A stretch of 64,000 bases of DNA from Neisseria sicca. GTDB lineage: Bacteria; Pseudomonadota; Gammaproteobacteria; Burkholderiales; Neisseriaceae. The translations under genes and the position numbers were made by a program. Positions 17,495 through 26,116 of the stretch are shown one piece after another. The notes under the pieces were generated by a model. That model was given only the letters and a program-made list of their open reading frames with translations, did not search any database and was not told the origin of the DNA. How positions within the stretch are numbered: position 1 is the stretch's first letter; every line of letters starts with the position of its first letter. Location of the stretch: the NCBI RefSeq assembly GCF_003044565.1, contig NZ_POXG01000002.1:248001-312000 (forward strand), in the 5' to 3' direction.

Positions 17495-18295
17495 TTATTC
17501 TTTTTTACCGGCAAGTCCGATATCTTTCTCTTTATCGCCGACTTTCACTTGCGCCTTACCGGCAATCTCTTCAGCCTTGCTGCCGAAAATGTTCAAACGG
17601 TAGCTGCCTTTGTCTTCATTGTTGAGCGTCGCGCGTCCGTTGATTGCCGAACCTGCCCCTGCTGCGGCAATGTTGGCGGCAGCCAAGTCGACATTGTAAT
17701 CAGGTGCCATGCCGCTGATTTTGCCCTGACCTTGTTTTTTCTCAAAATCGATGGTGTACGTCAGGCGGCCGCTATTATCGTCGCCGTTGAACGCAATGCC
17801 GCGGTAGGTATAGCTGCCCAGTTGCGGCAAGTCTTTAAAGGCAACTTCCTTACCTTGCACTTCGCCAACTTTAAATTCATACGCTTGCAAGTCTTTCAGC
17901 TTGTTGCCGTCGGTAGGATCGGCTTTCTGCTTGATATATTTGGCAGCGACCGCCGAATTGTCTTGCTTGTAAACCATAAAATCGCCGCTTTCCAAATCGA
18001 TGACCTGTCCGTTGACATTGATTTTACCGACGTAGTCATAATAGGAAATCTTGTCGCGCTTCAAAAAGGCAGTGTCCAAATTGTCGCCTTTTTTAAGCGT
18101 TTGTACCTTATTGTTGGCATTCAACTGCATCGTGCCGTTTTCGGGAACGCTCTCGAAAACGGTAATGTATTTCACGCCCTTAGCCTTAGGATCAAAGCCT
18201 TTACTGATTGCATCGGACAGCGCGGAAGAGGAGCTGCCGCAAGCGGCAAGCGTAGAGACCAAAGATGCAGCAAGAACCAAGCGGACGGCTTTCAT
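17495..18295 (-). CDS. factor H binding protein (fHbp/LP2086/GNA1870) family lipoprotein
   Basis: 266-residue lipoprotein: signal peptide with lipobox LAAC (Cys 19) and a Gly/Ser-type linker GSSSSALSDAI. The body follows fHbp: an N-terminal barrel with DLESGDFMVYKQDNSAVAA, then TYRGIAFNGDDNSGRLTYTI, YNVDLAAANIAA, and the closing KGSYRLNIFGSKAEEIAGKA and DIGLAGKKE, matching the order of meningococcal fHbp. In meningococcus this protein binds human complement factor H at the surface; whether this distant homologue does so is unknown. It sits between anmK and dnaE, not beside cbbA as in N. meningitidis. An FNR-type promoter precedes it, and a Slam exporter gene lies at 48 kb. Confidence 0.82.
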   Translation of the reverse strand: MKAVRLVLAASLVSTLAACGSSSSALSDAISKGFDPKAKGVKYITVFESVPENGTMQLNANNKVQTLKKGDNLDTAFLKRDKISYYDYVGKINVNGQVIDLESGDFMVYKQDNSAVAAKYIKQKADPTDGNKLKDLQAYEFKVGEVQGKEVAFKDLPQLGSYTYRGIAFNGDDNSGRLTYTIDFEKKQGQGKISGMAPDYNVDLAAANIAAAGAGSAINGRATLNNEDKGSYRLNIFGSKAEEIAGKAQVKVGDKEKDIGLAGKKE

Positions 18296-18335
18296 AGTTT
18301 TCCTTTCGTTTAAAGCTGTTTAATAACATGTTCAT

Positions 18336-18376
18336 ATTATAGTATTCATCGTTAGATGACGCATGATTTAAATCAA
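18336..18376 (-). promoter_or_regulatory. FNR-dependent promoter of the fHbp-like gene
   Basis: On the minus strand TTGATTTAAATCAT (18376-18363) matches 9 of 10 defined bases of the FNR box TTGATNNNNATCAA. A perfect TATAAT -10 lies at 18341-18336. The centre-to-centre distance of about 31 bases places the FNR box near -41.5, the class II activation position. The start codon is about 40 bases further downstream. Meningococcal fHbp is also FNR-activated, which supports the reading. Confidence 0.65.
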
Positions 18377-18519
18377 TATTCATCATCACTATTTCACCGT
18401 TTTGCCTGCCTTTGCAGTTCATACCGTTGTCTTTTCATTTTTGTGAAACCGTTTCACATTTTCATTGATTGCCAAACAAACCGATACCATGATGCTTCCG
18501 CCATCTACCCCTACCGTTG

Positions 18520-18588
18520 AGGTCGTCTGAAACCCCGCTACGCTCCTTTTGGCGAAACTCGCTTCACTCGTTTTCAGACGACCTTTTT
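18520..18588. terminator. inverted DUS pair
   Basis: GAGGTCGTCTGAAACC and CGTTTTCAGACGACCTTTTT enclose about 40 bases that are themselves partly self-complementary (GCTACGCTCC...CGCTTCACTCG). It lies between the divergent fHbp-like and dnaE genes. Confidence 0.6.
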
Positions 18589-18634
18589 CCAACCCTGCTA
18601 CAATACGCCTTTTATTGTTCACGCCGATTTTGCC

Positions 18635-21600
18635 ATGACCGAGCCGACCTACATCCCGCTGCGCCTGCATACCGAGTTTTCGATTACCGACGGTATGGTG
18701 CGGATTAAAAAACTGATTGCCAAAGCGCAGGAATACGGTTTGCCTGCTTTGGGCATCAGCGATTTGATGAACGAATTCGGTTTGGTGAAATTCTATAAAG
18801 CCTGCCGCAGCGCGGGGATTAAGCCCGTCGGGGCGGCGGATGTGTGGATAGGCAATCCGAATGCGCCCGACAAGCCGTTCCGTGCCATGCTGATTATCCG
18901 CAACGATGCGGGCTATCTGCGCTTGAGCGAGCTTTTGACGGCGGCTTATGTCGGCAAAGACCGCAATGTCCATCACGCAGAACTCAATCCCGAATGGCTG
19001 GAAAACGGCGACAACAGCGGCTTGATTTGTTTGAGCGGCGCGCATTACGGCGAAGTGGGCGTGAATCTGTTGAACGGCAATGAAGACGCGGCGCGTGCGG
19101 CGGCGTTGAAGTATGCGGCTTGGTTTCCCGATGCGTTTTATCTGGAGCTGCAACGCCTGCCCGAACGTCCCGAATGGGAGGCTTGCGTTTCGGGCAGCGT
19201 GAAGCTGGCGGAGGAACTGGGTTTGCCGGTGGTGGCGACGCATCCGACGCAGTTTATGAGCCGCGACGATTTCAACGCGCACGAGGCGCGGGTGTGCATC
19301 GCAGGCGGCTGGGTGCTGACGGACAAGAAACGTCCGCGCGATTTTACGCCGAGCCAGTTTTTCATTCCGCCGGAAACGATGCTGGAGCGTTTCGCTGACT
19401 TGCCCGAAGCCTTGGAAAACACGGTGGAAATCGCCAAACGCTGTAATCTGCACATCACATTGGGCAAAAACTTCCTGCCCCTGTTCCCGACGCCCGACGA
19501 CCTGTCGCTCGACGATTATCTGGTGAAGCTATCCAACGAGGGCTTGCAGGAACGCATGGTTCAGCTTTATCCCGACGAGGCGGAGCGGGCGGCGAAAATG
19601 CCGGAATATCAGGAGCGGCTGGATTTTGAGTTGAACATCATCATCCAGATGAAATTCCCCGGCTATTTCCTTATCGTACAAGACTTTATCAACTGGGCGA
19701 AAACGCACGGCTGTCCGGTGGGGCCGGGACGCGGTTCGGGCGCGGGTTCGCTGGTGGCGTATTCGCTGAAAATTACCGACCTCGACCCGCTGAAATACGC
19801 GCTGCTGTTCGAGCGTTTCTTAAACCCCGAACGCGTTTCCATGCCCGACTTCGACGTGGACTTTTGTCAAAGCAACCGCGGCCGTGTGATTGAGTATGTG
19901 CGCGACAAATACGGCGCGCAGGCGGTGAGCCAGATTGTGACCTTCGGCACGATGTCGTCCAAAGCGGTGATTCGCGATGTGGGGCGCGTGCTGGAGCTGC
20001 CGTTTACCCTGTGCGACAAACTGTCGAAGCTGATTCCGCTGGAGGCCAACAAACCTTTGGGTTTGGACGACGCGATGAAGGCGGAGCCGCAGATTCAGGA
20101 ATTGATTGAAGCGGAAGAAGCGGACGAACTGATTACGCTGGCGAAAAAGCTGGAAGACCTGACGCGCGGTTTGGGTATGCACGCGGGCGGCGTGTTGATT
20201 GCGCCGGGCAAGATTTCCGATTACAGCCCCGTGTATCAGGCGGACGAATCCGCCTCGCCCGTATCCATGTACGACAAGGGCGACGTGGAAGACGTGGGTT
20301 TGGTGAAGTTCGACTTTTTAGGCCTGCGCAACCTGACCATTATCGAAATGGCGCAGAACAACATCAAAAACACCACCGGCGATATTGTCGATGTCGGCAA
20401 AATCCCGCTCGACGACCAGGCTGCCTACAAAATCTTCCGCGACGCGAACACCACCGCCGTATTCCAGTTCGAGTCAACCGGCATGAAAAAAATGCTGAAA
20501 ACGGCGCACACCACCAAGTTTGAAGAACTCATCGCCTTCGTATCGCTCTACCGCCCCGGCCCGATGGACAACATCCCCGACTTCGTCGCGCGTATGAAGG
20601 GACAGGAATTCCAATACATCCACCCGCTGCTCGAAGGCATCCTCGCACCGACCTACGGAATTATGGTGTATCAGGAACAAGTGATGCAGGCGGCTCAGAT
20701 TATCGGCGGCTACTCGCTCGGCGGTGCGGACTTGCTGCGCCGCGCCATGGGTAAGAAAAAGCCCGAAGAGATGGTGAAACACCGCGAAATCTTCGCCGAA
20801 GGCGCGGCAAAACAAGGCATTTCGCGCGAAAAATCCGACGAAATCTTCAACTACATGGAAAAATTCGCCGGCTACGGTTTCAACAAATCCCACGCCGCCG
20901 CCTACGCCCTGATTTCCTATCAGACCGCATGGCTCAAAGCCCACTACCCCGCCGAATTTATGGCGGCAACCATGTCGTCTGAATTGGACAACACTGACCA
21001 GCTCAAGCATTTCTACGACGACTGCCGCGCCAACGGCATCGAGTTCCTGCCGCCCGACATCAACGAATCCGACTACCGCTTCACACCGTATCCGAACATG
21101 AAAATCCGCTACGCGCTCGGCGCGATTAAAGGCACGGGCGAAGCCGCCGTCGAATCCATCATCGCCGCGCGGCAAAGCGGCGGCAAGTTTACCGGCCTGT
21201 TGGACTTCTGCGAGCGCGTCGGCAAAGAACACATGAACCGCCGCACCCTCGAAGCCCTGATACGCGGCGGCGCGTTCGACAGCATCGAACCCAACCGCGC
21301 CATGCTCTTGGCAAACATCGACCTCGCCATGAACAACGCCGACCAAAAAGCCGCCAACGCCAATCAGGGCGGGCTCTTCGACATGATGGAAGACGCCATC
21401 GAACCGGTGCAGCTTATCGACGCGCCCATGTGGAGCGAATCGGAAAAACTCGCCGAAGAAAAAACCGTCATCGGCTTTTATCTGTCCGGCCACCCGTTCG
21501 GCCCGTATGCCCAAGAAGTCCGCCAAATCGCCCCGACCAAATTAGGCCGTCTGAAACCGCAAGACAGCGTGCGCCTCGCCGGATTCGTTACCGCCGTGCG

Positions 21601-22069
21601 CACCATGATGGGCAAGCGCGGCAAAATCGCCTTCGTCAGCCTCGAAGATTTGAGCGGGCAGATTGAAATCATGGTCAGCGGCCAGACGCTGGAAAACTGC
21701 GCCGGCTACCTCAAATCCGATCAAGTGCTGATTATCGAATCCAAAGTCAGCCGCGACGACTACGGCGGCGGCGACGGGCTGCGCATCATGGCAAACCAAG
21801 TCATGACCCTGCAAATGGCGCGCGAACGCTACGCCCGCAGCCTCAGCCTCGCCCTCGCCCCCGGCCACGACATCGAACGCCTCGCTGCCATCCTCACCGC
21901 CCACCGCCTGCACGACACGTCGCACATCCCGCTGCAACTGTCGTACAGCAATCACAAAGCGTCGGGCAGGTTTCAAGTGCCGCCGAAATGGATGATTACG
22001 CCGAGCTCCGCGTTATTCGATGAATTGGAAAAACTGCTCGGCAGTCGGGCGGTACGCGTAAATTGGTAA
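18635..22069 (+). CDS. dnaE: DNA polymerase III alpha subunit
   Basis: Catalytic subunit of the replicative polymerase, 1144 residues, full length. Residues 1-270 form the PHP domain (LRLHTEFSITDGMVRIKKL). The polymerase core has GPGRGSGAGSLVAYSL and the catalytic MPDFDVDFC near residue 405, then GMHAGGVLI and GYGFNKSHAAAYALISYQTA. The C-terminal part holds the HhH, an OB-fold (VRLAGFVTAVRTMMGKRGK) and the tau-binding end. One AGGCCGTCTGAA-type DUS (the other dialect) lies inside near 21544. Confidence 0.98.
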   Translation: MTEPTYIPLRLHTEFSITDGMVRIKKLIAKAQEYGLPALGISDLMNEFGLVKFYKACRSAGIKPVGAADVWIGNPNAPDKPFRAMLIIRNDAGYLRLSELLTAAYVGKDRNVHHAELNPEWLENGDNSGLICLSGAHYGEVGVNLLNGNEDAARAAALKYAAWFPDAFYLELQRLPERPEWEACVSGSVKLAEELGLPVVATHPTQFMSRDDFNAHEARVCIAGGWVLTDKKRPRDFTPSQFFIPPETMLERFADLPEALENTVEIAKRCNLHITLGKNFLPLFPTPDDLSLDDYLVKLSNEGLQERMVQLYPDEAERAAKMPEYQERLDFELNIIIQMKFPGYFLIVQDFINWAKTHGCPVGPGRGSGAGSLVAYSLKITDLDPLKYALLFERFLNPERVSMPDFDVDFCQSNRGRVIEYVRDKYGAQAVSQIVTFGTMSSKAVIRDVGRVLELPFTLCDKLSKLIPLEANKPLGLDDAMKAEPQIQELIEAEEADELITLAKKLEDLTRGLGMHAGGVLIAPGKISDYSPVYQADESASPVSMYDKGDVEDVGLVKFDFLGLRNLTIIEMAQNNIKNTTGDIVDVGKIPLDDQAAYKIFRDANTTAVFQFESTGMKKMLKTAHTTKFEELIAFVSLYRPGPMDNIPDFVARMKGQEFQYIHPLLEGILAPTYGIMVYQEQVMQAAQIIGGYSLGGADLLRRAMGKKKPEEMVKHREIFAEGAAKQGISREKSDEIFNYMEKFAGYGFNKSHAAAYALISYQTAWLKAHYPAEFMAATMSSELDNTDQLKHFYDDCRANGIEFLPPDINESDYRFTPYPNMKIRYALGAIKGTGEAAVESIIAARQSGGKFTGLLDFCERVGKEHMNRRTLEALIRGGAFDSIEPNRAMLLANIDLAMNNADQKAANANQGGLFDMMEDAIEPVQLIDAPMWSESEKLAEEKTVIGFYLSGHPFGPYAQEVRQIAPTKLGRLKPQDSVRLAGFVTAVRTMMGKRGKIAFVSLEDLSGQIEIMVSGQTLENCAGYLKSDQVLIIESKVSRDDYGGGDGLRIMANQVMTLQMARERYARSLSLALAPGHDIERLAAILTAHRLHDTSHIPLQLSYSNHKASGRFQVPPKWMITPSSALFDELEKLLGSRAVRVNW

Positions 22070-22143
22070 GGCGCAGGGGTCGTCTGAAATCATGACGAAA
22101 AGCCGCCGAAGCGCATCGCCATAAAATGTAAAAACATACCCTT

Positions 22144-22203
22144 ATTTTTCAGACGACGTTTGATAACTGTCTATCTAAAATGTTCAAAAACGTCGTCTGA
22201 AAA
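22144..22203. terminator. inverted variant DUS pair
   Basis: TTTTTCAGACGACGTTT and AAAAACGTCGTCTGAAAAC, the ACGTCGTCTGAA variant, behind dnaE. A single standard DUS lies at about 22077. Confidence 0.55.
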
Positions 22204-22253
22204 CGCAAAACCACACCACATTACAACCAAATCATCACTCACCACACCACATC

Positions 22254-22799
22254 ATGAACACATACCAAGAAGAACCTGACGGCTTCATCCTCTACGACGA
22301 CAGGCCCGACCCCTTCGACAACCGCCGCGCCAGCCGTACGCGCTTTGCAGCAGTAAACCTGCCCATTTTGCTGGGCATCAGCGCAGTGTCCGCACTATTG
22401 CTGTGGATAACCCAATCATGTTTGGGTCAATGCGGCATCAACCGACAGGTCGGCGGCGCAGTGCATGTTTTTGGCATCGCCCTTTACGGTCTGCTGCACT
22501 ATCAAAGTACCTGGCTGGAAAAGCGGTGCAATGATGCTGGAAAAGGACATTATCCGGCGATATGGATGTTCAGAATCAGCATCGTACTTGCCGCCATCAG
22601 CCTGATCTTGCCAGTATTTACCTTGCCTATGGTCGCGGGCGGACTGCTTCAATTCGTCTACGGCATGATATTGCCGTCCAACCCGTTGCCCAACCTGATG
22701 GGCTATCCCAAAACCAACTCAACAGCCCTGCAAATCTGCGCGCTCTTAGCATGTATCACGGCAGTGGTGATGGCTGTCGGATTACTGCATTGGTTTTAA
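22254..22799 (+). CDS. unknown four-helix membrane protein
   Basis: 181 residues, not recognised. A polar N-terminus (about 30 residues, [16 protein letters not shown]) is followed by four hydrophobic segments: [47 protein letters not shown] and [18 protein letters not shown]. No catalytic or binding motif is visible. It stands alone between dnaE and a CREE. Confidence 0.65.
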   Translation: MNTYQEEPDGFILYDDRPDPFDNRRASRTRFAAVNLPILLGISAVSALLLWITQSCLGQCGINRQVGGAVHVFGIALYGLLHYQSTWLEKRCNDAGKGHYPAIWMFRISIVLAAISLILPVFTLPMVAGGLLQFVYGMILPSNPLPNLMGYPKTNSTALQICALLACITAVVMAVGLLHWF

Positions 22800-22810
22800 G
22801 CTTTTCAAAA

Positions 22811-22917
22811 TATAGTGGATTAAATTTAAACCAGTACGGCGTTGCCTCGCCTTGCCGTACTATTTGTACTGTCTGCGGCTTCGTCGCCTTGTCCTGATTT
22901 AAATTTAATCCACTATA
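22811..22917. repeat. Correia repeat enclosed element, short form
   Basis: 107 bp, ends TATAGTGGATTAAATTTAAA / AAATTTAATCCACTATA, opposite orientation to the copy at 17271. Confidence 0.95.
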
Positions 22918-22921
22918 AAAC

Positions 22922-22969
22922 AAAGGTCGTCTGAAAACCTTGTACAGAAGGTTTTCAGACGACCTTTTT
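22922..22969. terminator. DUS hairpin terminator
   Basis: AAAGGTCGTCTGAAAACCTT and AAGGTTTTCAGACGACCTTTT form a long perfect stem. It separates convergent transcription units. Confidence 0.8.
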
Positions 22970-23012
22970 CAGTATGACGGGCGAGTCCGTCAAACCGCCC
23001 GCCCCTACTTTC

Positions 23013-23723
23013 CTAGCCCGCGTGCAACACAAATATCGTCGGGCGTTTTTTTAAATTCGGCAGCGTTTTCATTTTCCGCCAAGCGGCAACGGTTTGGCTG
23101 ATGATTTCCTGTGTCGGCAAAGTCAGGTCGGTTGCGGTGCAGAGGCGGGTTTCAGGGTGCAGCGTTTCCAGTGCGTCGGCAAGCAGCGCGTCGTTGCGGT
23201 AAGGCGTTTCGATGAAAAGCTGGGTTTCGTTTTGCTGGCGTGAACGCTGTTCCAAGCTCTTCAAAGTGGCAATACGCTCGCTTTTCTCCGACGGCAGATA
23301 GCCTTTAAACGTGAAATTCTGCCCGTTTGCCCCCGAAGCCATCAGCGCCAGCAACAGGCTGGACGGACCGACCAGCGGACGGACTTCATAGCCGTGTCGG
23401 TGCGCCAATGCCACCAGATTCGCGCCGGGATCGGCAACTGCGGGACAACCTGCTTCGCTGAGAATGCCCATGCTGCGCCCTTCCTGCAAAGGTTTCAAAA
23501 GCTCGGGCAGGGTTTTCAGGTCGGTGTGTTCGTTTAAAGTTTGCAGGTTCAGCTCGCGGATGGGCGTCGTGATACCCAAATGTTTCAAATGGGCGCGGGC
23601 AGTTTTTTCAGCTTCGACGACGAAATCGGTCAAACCGGTAATCTGCGCCTGTTCGTGCGGCAGCAGGCAAGGCGTGTCGGGCGCGCCCAAAGGGGTGGGA
23701 ATCAGGTAAAGAATCGGGGACAT
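23013..23723 (-). CDS. RsmI-like SAM-dependent methyltransferase (tetrapyrrole methylase fold)
   Basis: 236 residues from the ATG at 23723 (AGGAAA upstream), which starts the conserved MSPILYLIPTPLG. ILSEAGCPAVADPGANLV and VGPSSLLLALMASGANGQ are the SAM- and substrate-site segments of the RsmI/YraL family, which 2'-O-methylates 16S rRNA C1402. It is shorter than classical RsmI (about 285) and lacks its C-terminal extension, so it may be a second family member with a different target. Confidence 0.8.
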   Translation of the reverse strand: MSPILYLIPTPLGAPDTPCLLPHEQAQITGLTDFVVEAEKTARAHLKHLGITTPIRELNLQTLNEHTDLKTLPELLKPLQEGRSMGILSEAGCPAVADPGANLVALAHRHGYEVRPLVGPSSLLLALMASGANGQNFTFKGYLPSEKSERIATLKSLEQRSRQQNETQLFIETPYRNDALLADALETLHPETRLCTATDLTLPTQEIISQTVAAWRKMKTLPNLKKRPTIFVLHAG

Positions 23724-23741
23724 GATGGGTTTCCTATACGG

Positions 23742-23782
23742 AAGGTCGTCTGAAACCGTCAAACGGCTTTTTCAGACGACCT
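23742..23782 (-). terminator. DUS hairpin containing the maf stop codon
   Basis: GAAGGTCGTCTGAAACCG and GGCTTTTTCAGACGACCT. The right arm overlaps the TAG of maf (23781-23783). Confidence 0.7.
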
Positions 23783-24371
23783 AAATGATTTCTACGCCTT
23801 CGTTTTTTAAAAACTCGACCAGTTTGAAGATGGGCAAACCGATAAGCGCGTTCGGGTCGCTGCTGTCTATACGCTCCAGCAACGCCGCACCCAAGCCCTC
23901 GCTCTTCGCCGCACCCGCGCAGTAAACCGCATCCGGTTCGCGCGCCAGATAACGTTCAATCTGCCCGTCTGTCAGCGTACGCATCACGACCGACGTGTTA
24001 TCGACATGACGCTGAATGCGTCCCGAAGCAGTATTCAAAAGCACGATTGCGCTGTAAAATTCGATTTTTCTGCCGCTCAAATCCCTGAGCATTTGTTGTG
24101 CATTTGCGACGTTCATCGGTTTGCCCAACTGGCGGTCATTGCACCACGCCACTTGGTCCGCGCCGATCACCAGTGCGGCAGGAAATCGAGCCGCCAGCGA
24201 ACGTGCCTTTCCTTCCGCCAAACGTAAGGCAGTATCCGCCGCGTTTTCACCCGCAGCAGGCGTTTCGTCGAAATCAGGCGCGGCAGTTTGAAAATCAATA
24301 CCCAAACGCTCAAGCTGCGCGCGGCGGAACACCGAACCCGAACCCAATATCAAAGGCAGTTTTGCACTCAT
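23781..24371 (-). CDS. maf: Maf-family nucleotide pyrophosphatase (YceF type)
   Basis: 196-residue cytosolic pyrophosphatase that hydrolyses non-canonical or methylated nucleotides (YceF subgroup acts on 7-methyl-GTP). The Maf motifs are LILGSGSVFRRAQLERLG at the N-terminus and VIGADQVAWCNDRQLGKP near residue 70. YceF is usually next to yceD-rpmF, and here it is divergent from them across a 54-base gap. Confidence 0.9.
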   Translation of the reverse strand: MSAKLPLILGSGSVFRRAQLERLGIDFQTAAPDFDETPAAGENAADTALRLAEGKARSLAARFPAALVIGADQVAWCNDRQLGKPMNVANAQQMLRDLSGRKIEFYSAIVLLNTASGRIQRHVDNTSVVMRTLTDGQIERYLAREPDAVYCAGAAKSEGLGAALLERIDSSDPNALIGLPIFKLVEFLKNEGVEII

Positions 24372-24425
24372 ATTTTGCTTAAAAATATTGACGTTAGACT
24401 GTCGAAATTATATCATACCCTGTTT

Positions 24426-24926
24426 ATGTCAGACCCTAATTTGATTGACCCAGAAGTTTTCGCCTCCGAAAAGCAGAGCCTGCAAGGCAGCTTTCTGCTT
24501 GAGGAATTGGACGAACGAGTCCGTTCACACGATTATCCGGCCGACAAACAGACCAAAGTGTCGTTTACGCTTAGCGGCGGACGCGACCGACTGCAGCGTT
24601 TGTTTCTCGATTTGAACGTCAAAGCCGATATGCCGCTGATTTGCCAACGATGTATCCGCCCCATGCCGTTTACGCTCGACGAAACCAGCCGCATTGTTTT
24701 GTTCGCCAATGAAGAGGACTTGGATGAAGCAATGCTTGCCGACGAAGAGTTGGAAGGCATGCCGATTGAGAAAGAACTCGACGTACGCGGGTTGGTGGAA
24801 GACCAAATCCTAATGTCGCTCCCCTTCTCCCCGCGCCACGAAAACTGCGACAATGCCGCGCTGGAACAAGTCAATCAGGACAAACCCAACCCTTTTGCTG
24901 TTTTAGCAGGTTTGAAAAGCAGTTAA
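24426..24926 (+). CDS. yceD: YceD / DUF177 protein, 23S rRNA accumulation
   Basis: 166 residues from ATG 24426. The longer upstream frame is rejected because it would run into maf on the other strand. Family features are the ICQRCIRPM Cys pair, an acidic middle (NEEDLDEAMLADEELEG), DVRGLVEDQILMSLPFSPRH and the conserved end NPFAVLAGLK. It is conserved directly before rpmF in most bacteria and supports 23S rRNA/L32 assembly. No clear Shine-Dalgarno. Confidence 0.9.
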   Translation: MSDPNLIDPEVFASEKQSLQGSFLLEELDERVRSHDYPADKQTKVSFTLSGGRDRLQRLFLDLNVKADMPLICQRCIRPMPFTLDETSRIVLFANEEDLDEAMLADEELEGMPIEKELDVRGLVEDQILMSLPFSPRHENCDNAALEQVNQDKPNPFAVLAGLKSS

Positions 24927-24960
24927 CCAGGACACAGTTTTATTTATCTAGGAGCTTGAA

Positions 24961-25140
24961 ATGGCCGTTCAACAAAACAAAAAATCCCCTTCTAAACGCG
25001 GTATGCACCGCTCTCACGACGCTTTGACTGCGCCTTCTCTGTCTGTTGACAGCGTAACCGGCGAAGTACACCGCCCGCACCACATTTCCCCCAACGGTAT
25101 GTACCGCGGTCGTAAAGTAGTGAAAGCCAAAGGCGAATAA
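24961..25140 (+). CDS. rpmF: 50S ribosomal protein L32
   Basis: 59-residue ribosomal protein beginning [20 protein letters not shown], with [13 protein letters not shown] near the end. TAGGAGC ribosome site. No zinc-binding Cys residues, that is the C-minus form. Downstream of yceD by 34 bases and followed by a strong terminator. Confidence 0.97.
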   Translation: MAVQQNKKSPSKRGMHRSHDALTAPSLSVDSVTGEVHRPHHISPNGMYRGRKVVKAKGE

Positions 25141-25156
25141 TCTTATTCGACTGACT

Positions 25157-25196
25157 GAAAAAGCCAGAATATTGCCATGCAATGCTGGCTTTTTTA
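25157..25196 (+). terminator. rho-independent terminator of yceD-rpmF
   Basis: AAAAAGCCAGAATATTGC folds on GCAATGCTGGCTTTTTT. Confidence 0.88.
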
Positions 25197-25299
25197 CATT
25201 ACATCCGAACTGCCCGACTTCATGCCTGACCATGCTTCAAAATGCGGCACAAAATCCTTGCAGTTCAAACTGATACACCCCATTAAATCGGGAATCGCC

Positions 25300-25827
25300 A
25301 TGAAACAGAAAATCTGGTACACCTACGACGACATCCACCGCGTTATCAAAGCGTTGGCGGAAAAAATCCAAAACTCCGGCGTCAAATACGATGCCATGAT
25401 CGCCATCGGCGGCGGCGGCTTCATTCCCGCCCGTATGCTGCGCTGCTTTCTGGAAATCCCGATTTACGCCGTAACCACCGCCTATTACGACAGCGACAAC
25501 GAAGGACAGGTAACGGAAGAAGTCAAAAAAGTCCAATGGCTCGACCCCGTGCCTGACGCGCTGAAAGGCAAGAACGTACTCGTCGTCGATGAAGTCGACG
25601 ACAGCCGCGTAACCATGGAATTCTGCCTGACCGAGTTGCAAAAAGAAGATTTCGGCACCGTCGGCGTTGCCGTCCTGCACGAAAAAATCAAAGCCAAAGT
25701 CGGCAAAATCCCCGAAGGCATCCCCTACTTCAGCGGACTTACCGTAGAAGACTGGTGGATCAACTACCCTTGGGACGCGCTCGACATCGACGAACACAAC
25801 CGCCACGCTGCCGAAGGTAAAAAATAA
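25300..25827 (+). CDS. purine-type phosphoribosyltransferase
   Basis: 175 residues from ATG 25300. The PRPP-binding loop VLVVDEVDDSRVTMEF near residue 95 and the IAIGGGGFIPARML segment near 35 define the type I PRTase fold. WWINYPWDALDIDEH near the end resembles Gpt-like and archaeal hypoxanthine/xanthine phosphoribosyltransferases. It probably salvages xanthine, guanine or hypoxanthine; the base cannot be fixed by eye. Between rpmF and plsX, separated from both. Confidence 0.85.
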   Translation: MKQKIWYTYDDIHRVIKALAEKIQNSGVKYDAMIAIGGGGFIPARMLRCFLEIPIYAVTTAYYDSDNEGQVTEEVKKVQWLDPVPDALKGKNVLVVDEVDDSRVTMEFCLTELQKEDFGTVGVAVLHEKIKAKVGKIPEGIPYFSGLTVEDWWINYPWDALDIDEHNRHAAEGKK

Positions 25828-25993
25828 GCCCGCGACGGAGAAGCCCGCCTTCTCCCGAAACAGCAAAAGCGAAATCCGTAGAACACCGATAAAACGAGAT
25901 TTTGCCTCTTTTCAGCGCATCTTCATAAAACGCATTAGAATGTGGAACGCAACACTTCAATCCGAAGCACCCGACCACACATACACCCTATTT

Positions 25994-26036
25994 TCAGACG
26001 ACCCCCATACCGCATATTGCAAAAAGGTCGTCTGAA
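25994..26036. repeat. outward-facing DUS pair
   Basis: TTTTCAGACGACCCC followed by AAAAAGGTCGTCTGAAAC, enclosing AT-rich sequence between the phosphoribosyltransferase and plsX. Confidence 0.6.
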
Positions 26037-26116
26037 ACCGATTGTGAAGCAGAACAAACCCACAGAGGCAGCCGACACCGCCCTCTTCCGCTTCACCGCA
26101 CAAACCGGAGAACAAC

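Noticed and set aside
20474..21526. 350-residue minus-strand ORF over dnaE
   Set aside because: Mirror frame of a clear polymerase gene; composition is GC-skew shadow (Gly/Val/Phe/His-rich) without motifs.
25237..25866. 209-residue minus-strand ORF
   Set aside because: Antisense of the phosphoribosyltransferase with its intact PRPP motif.
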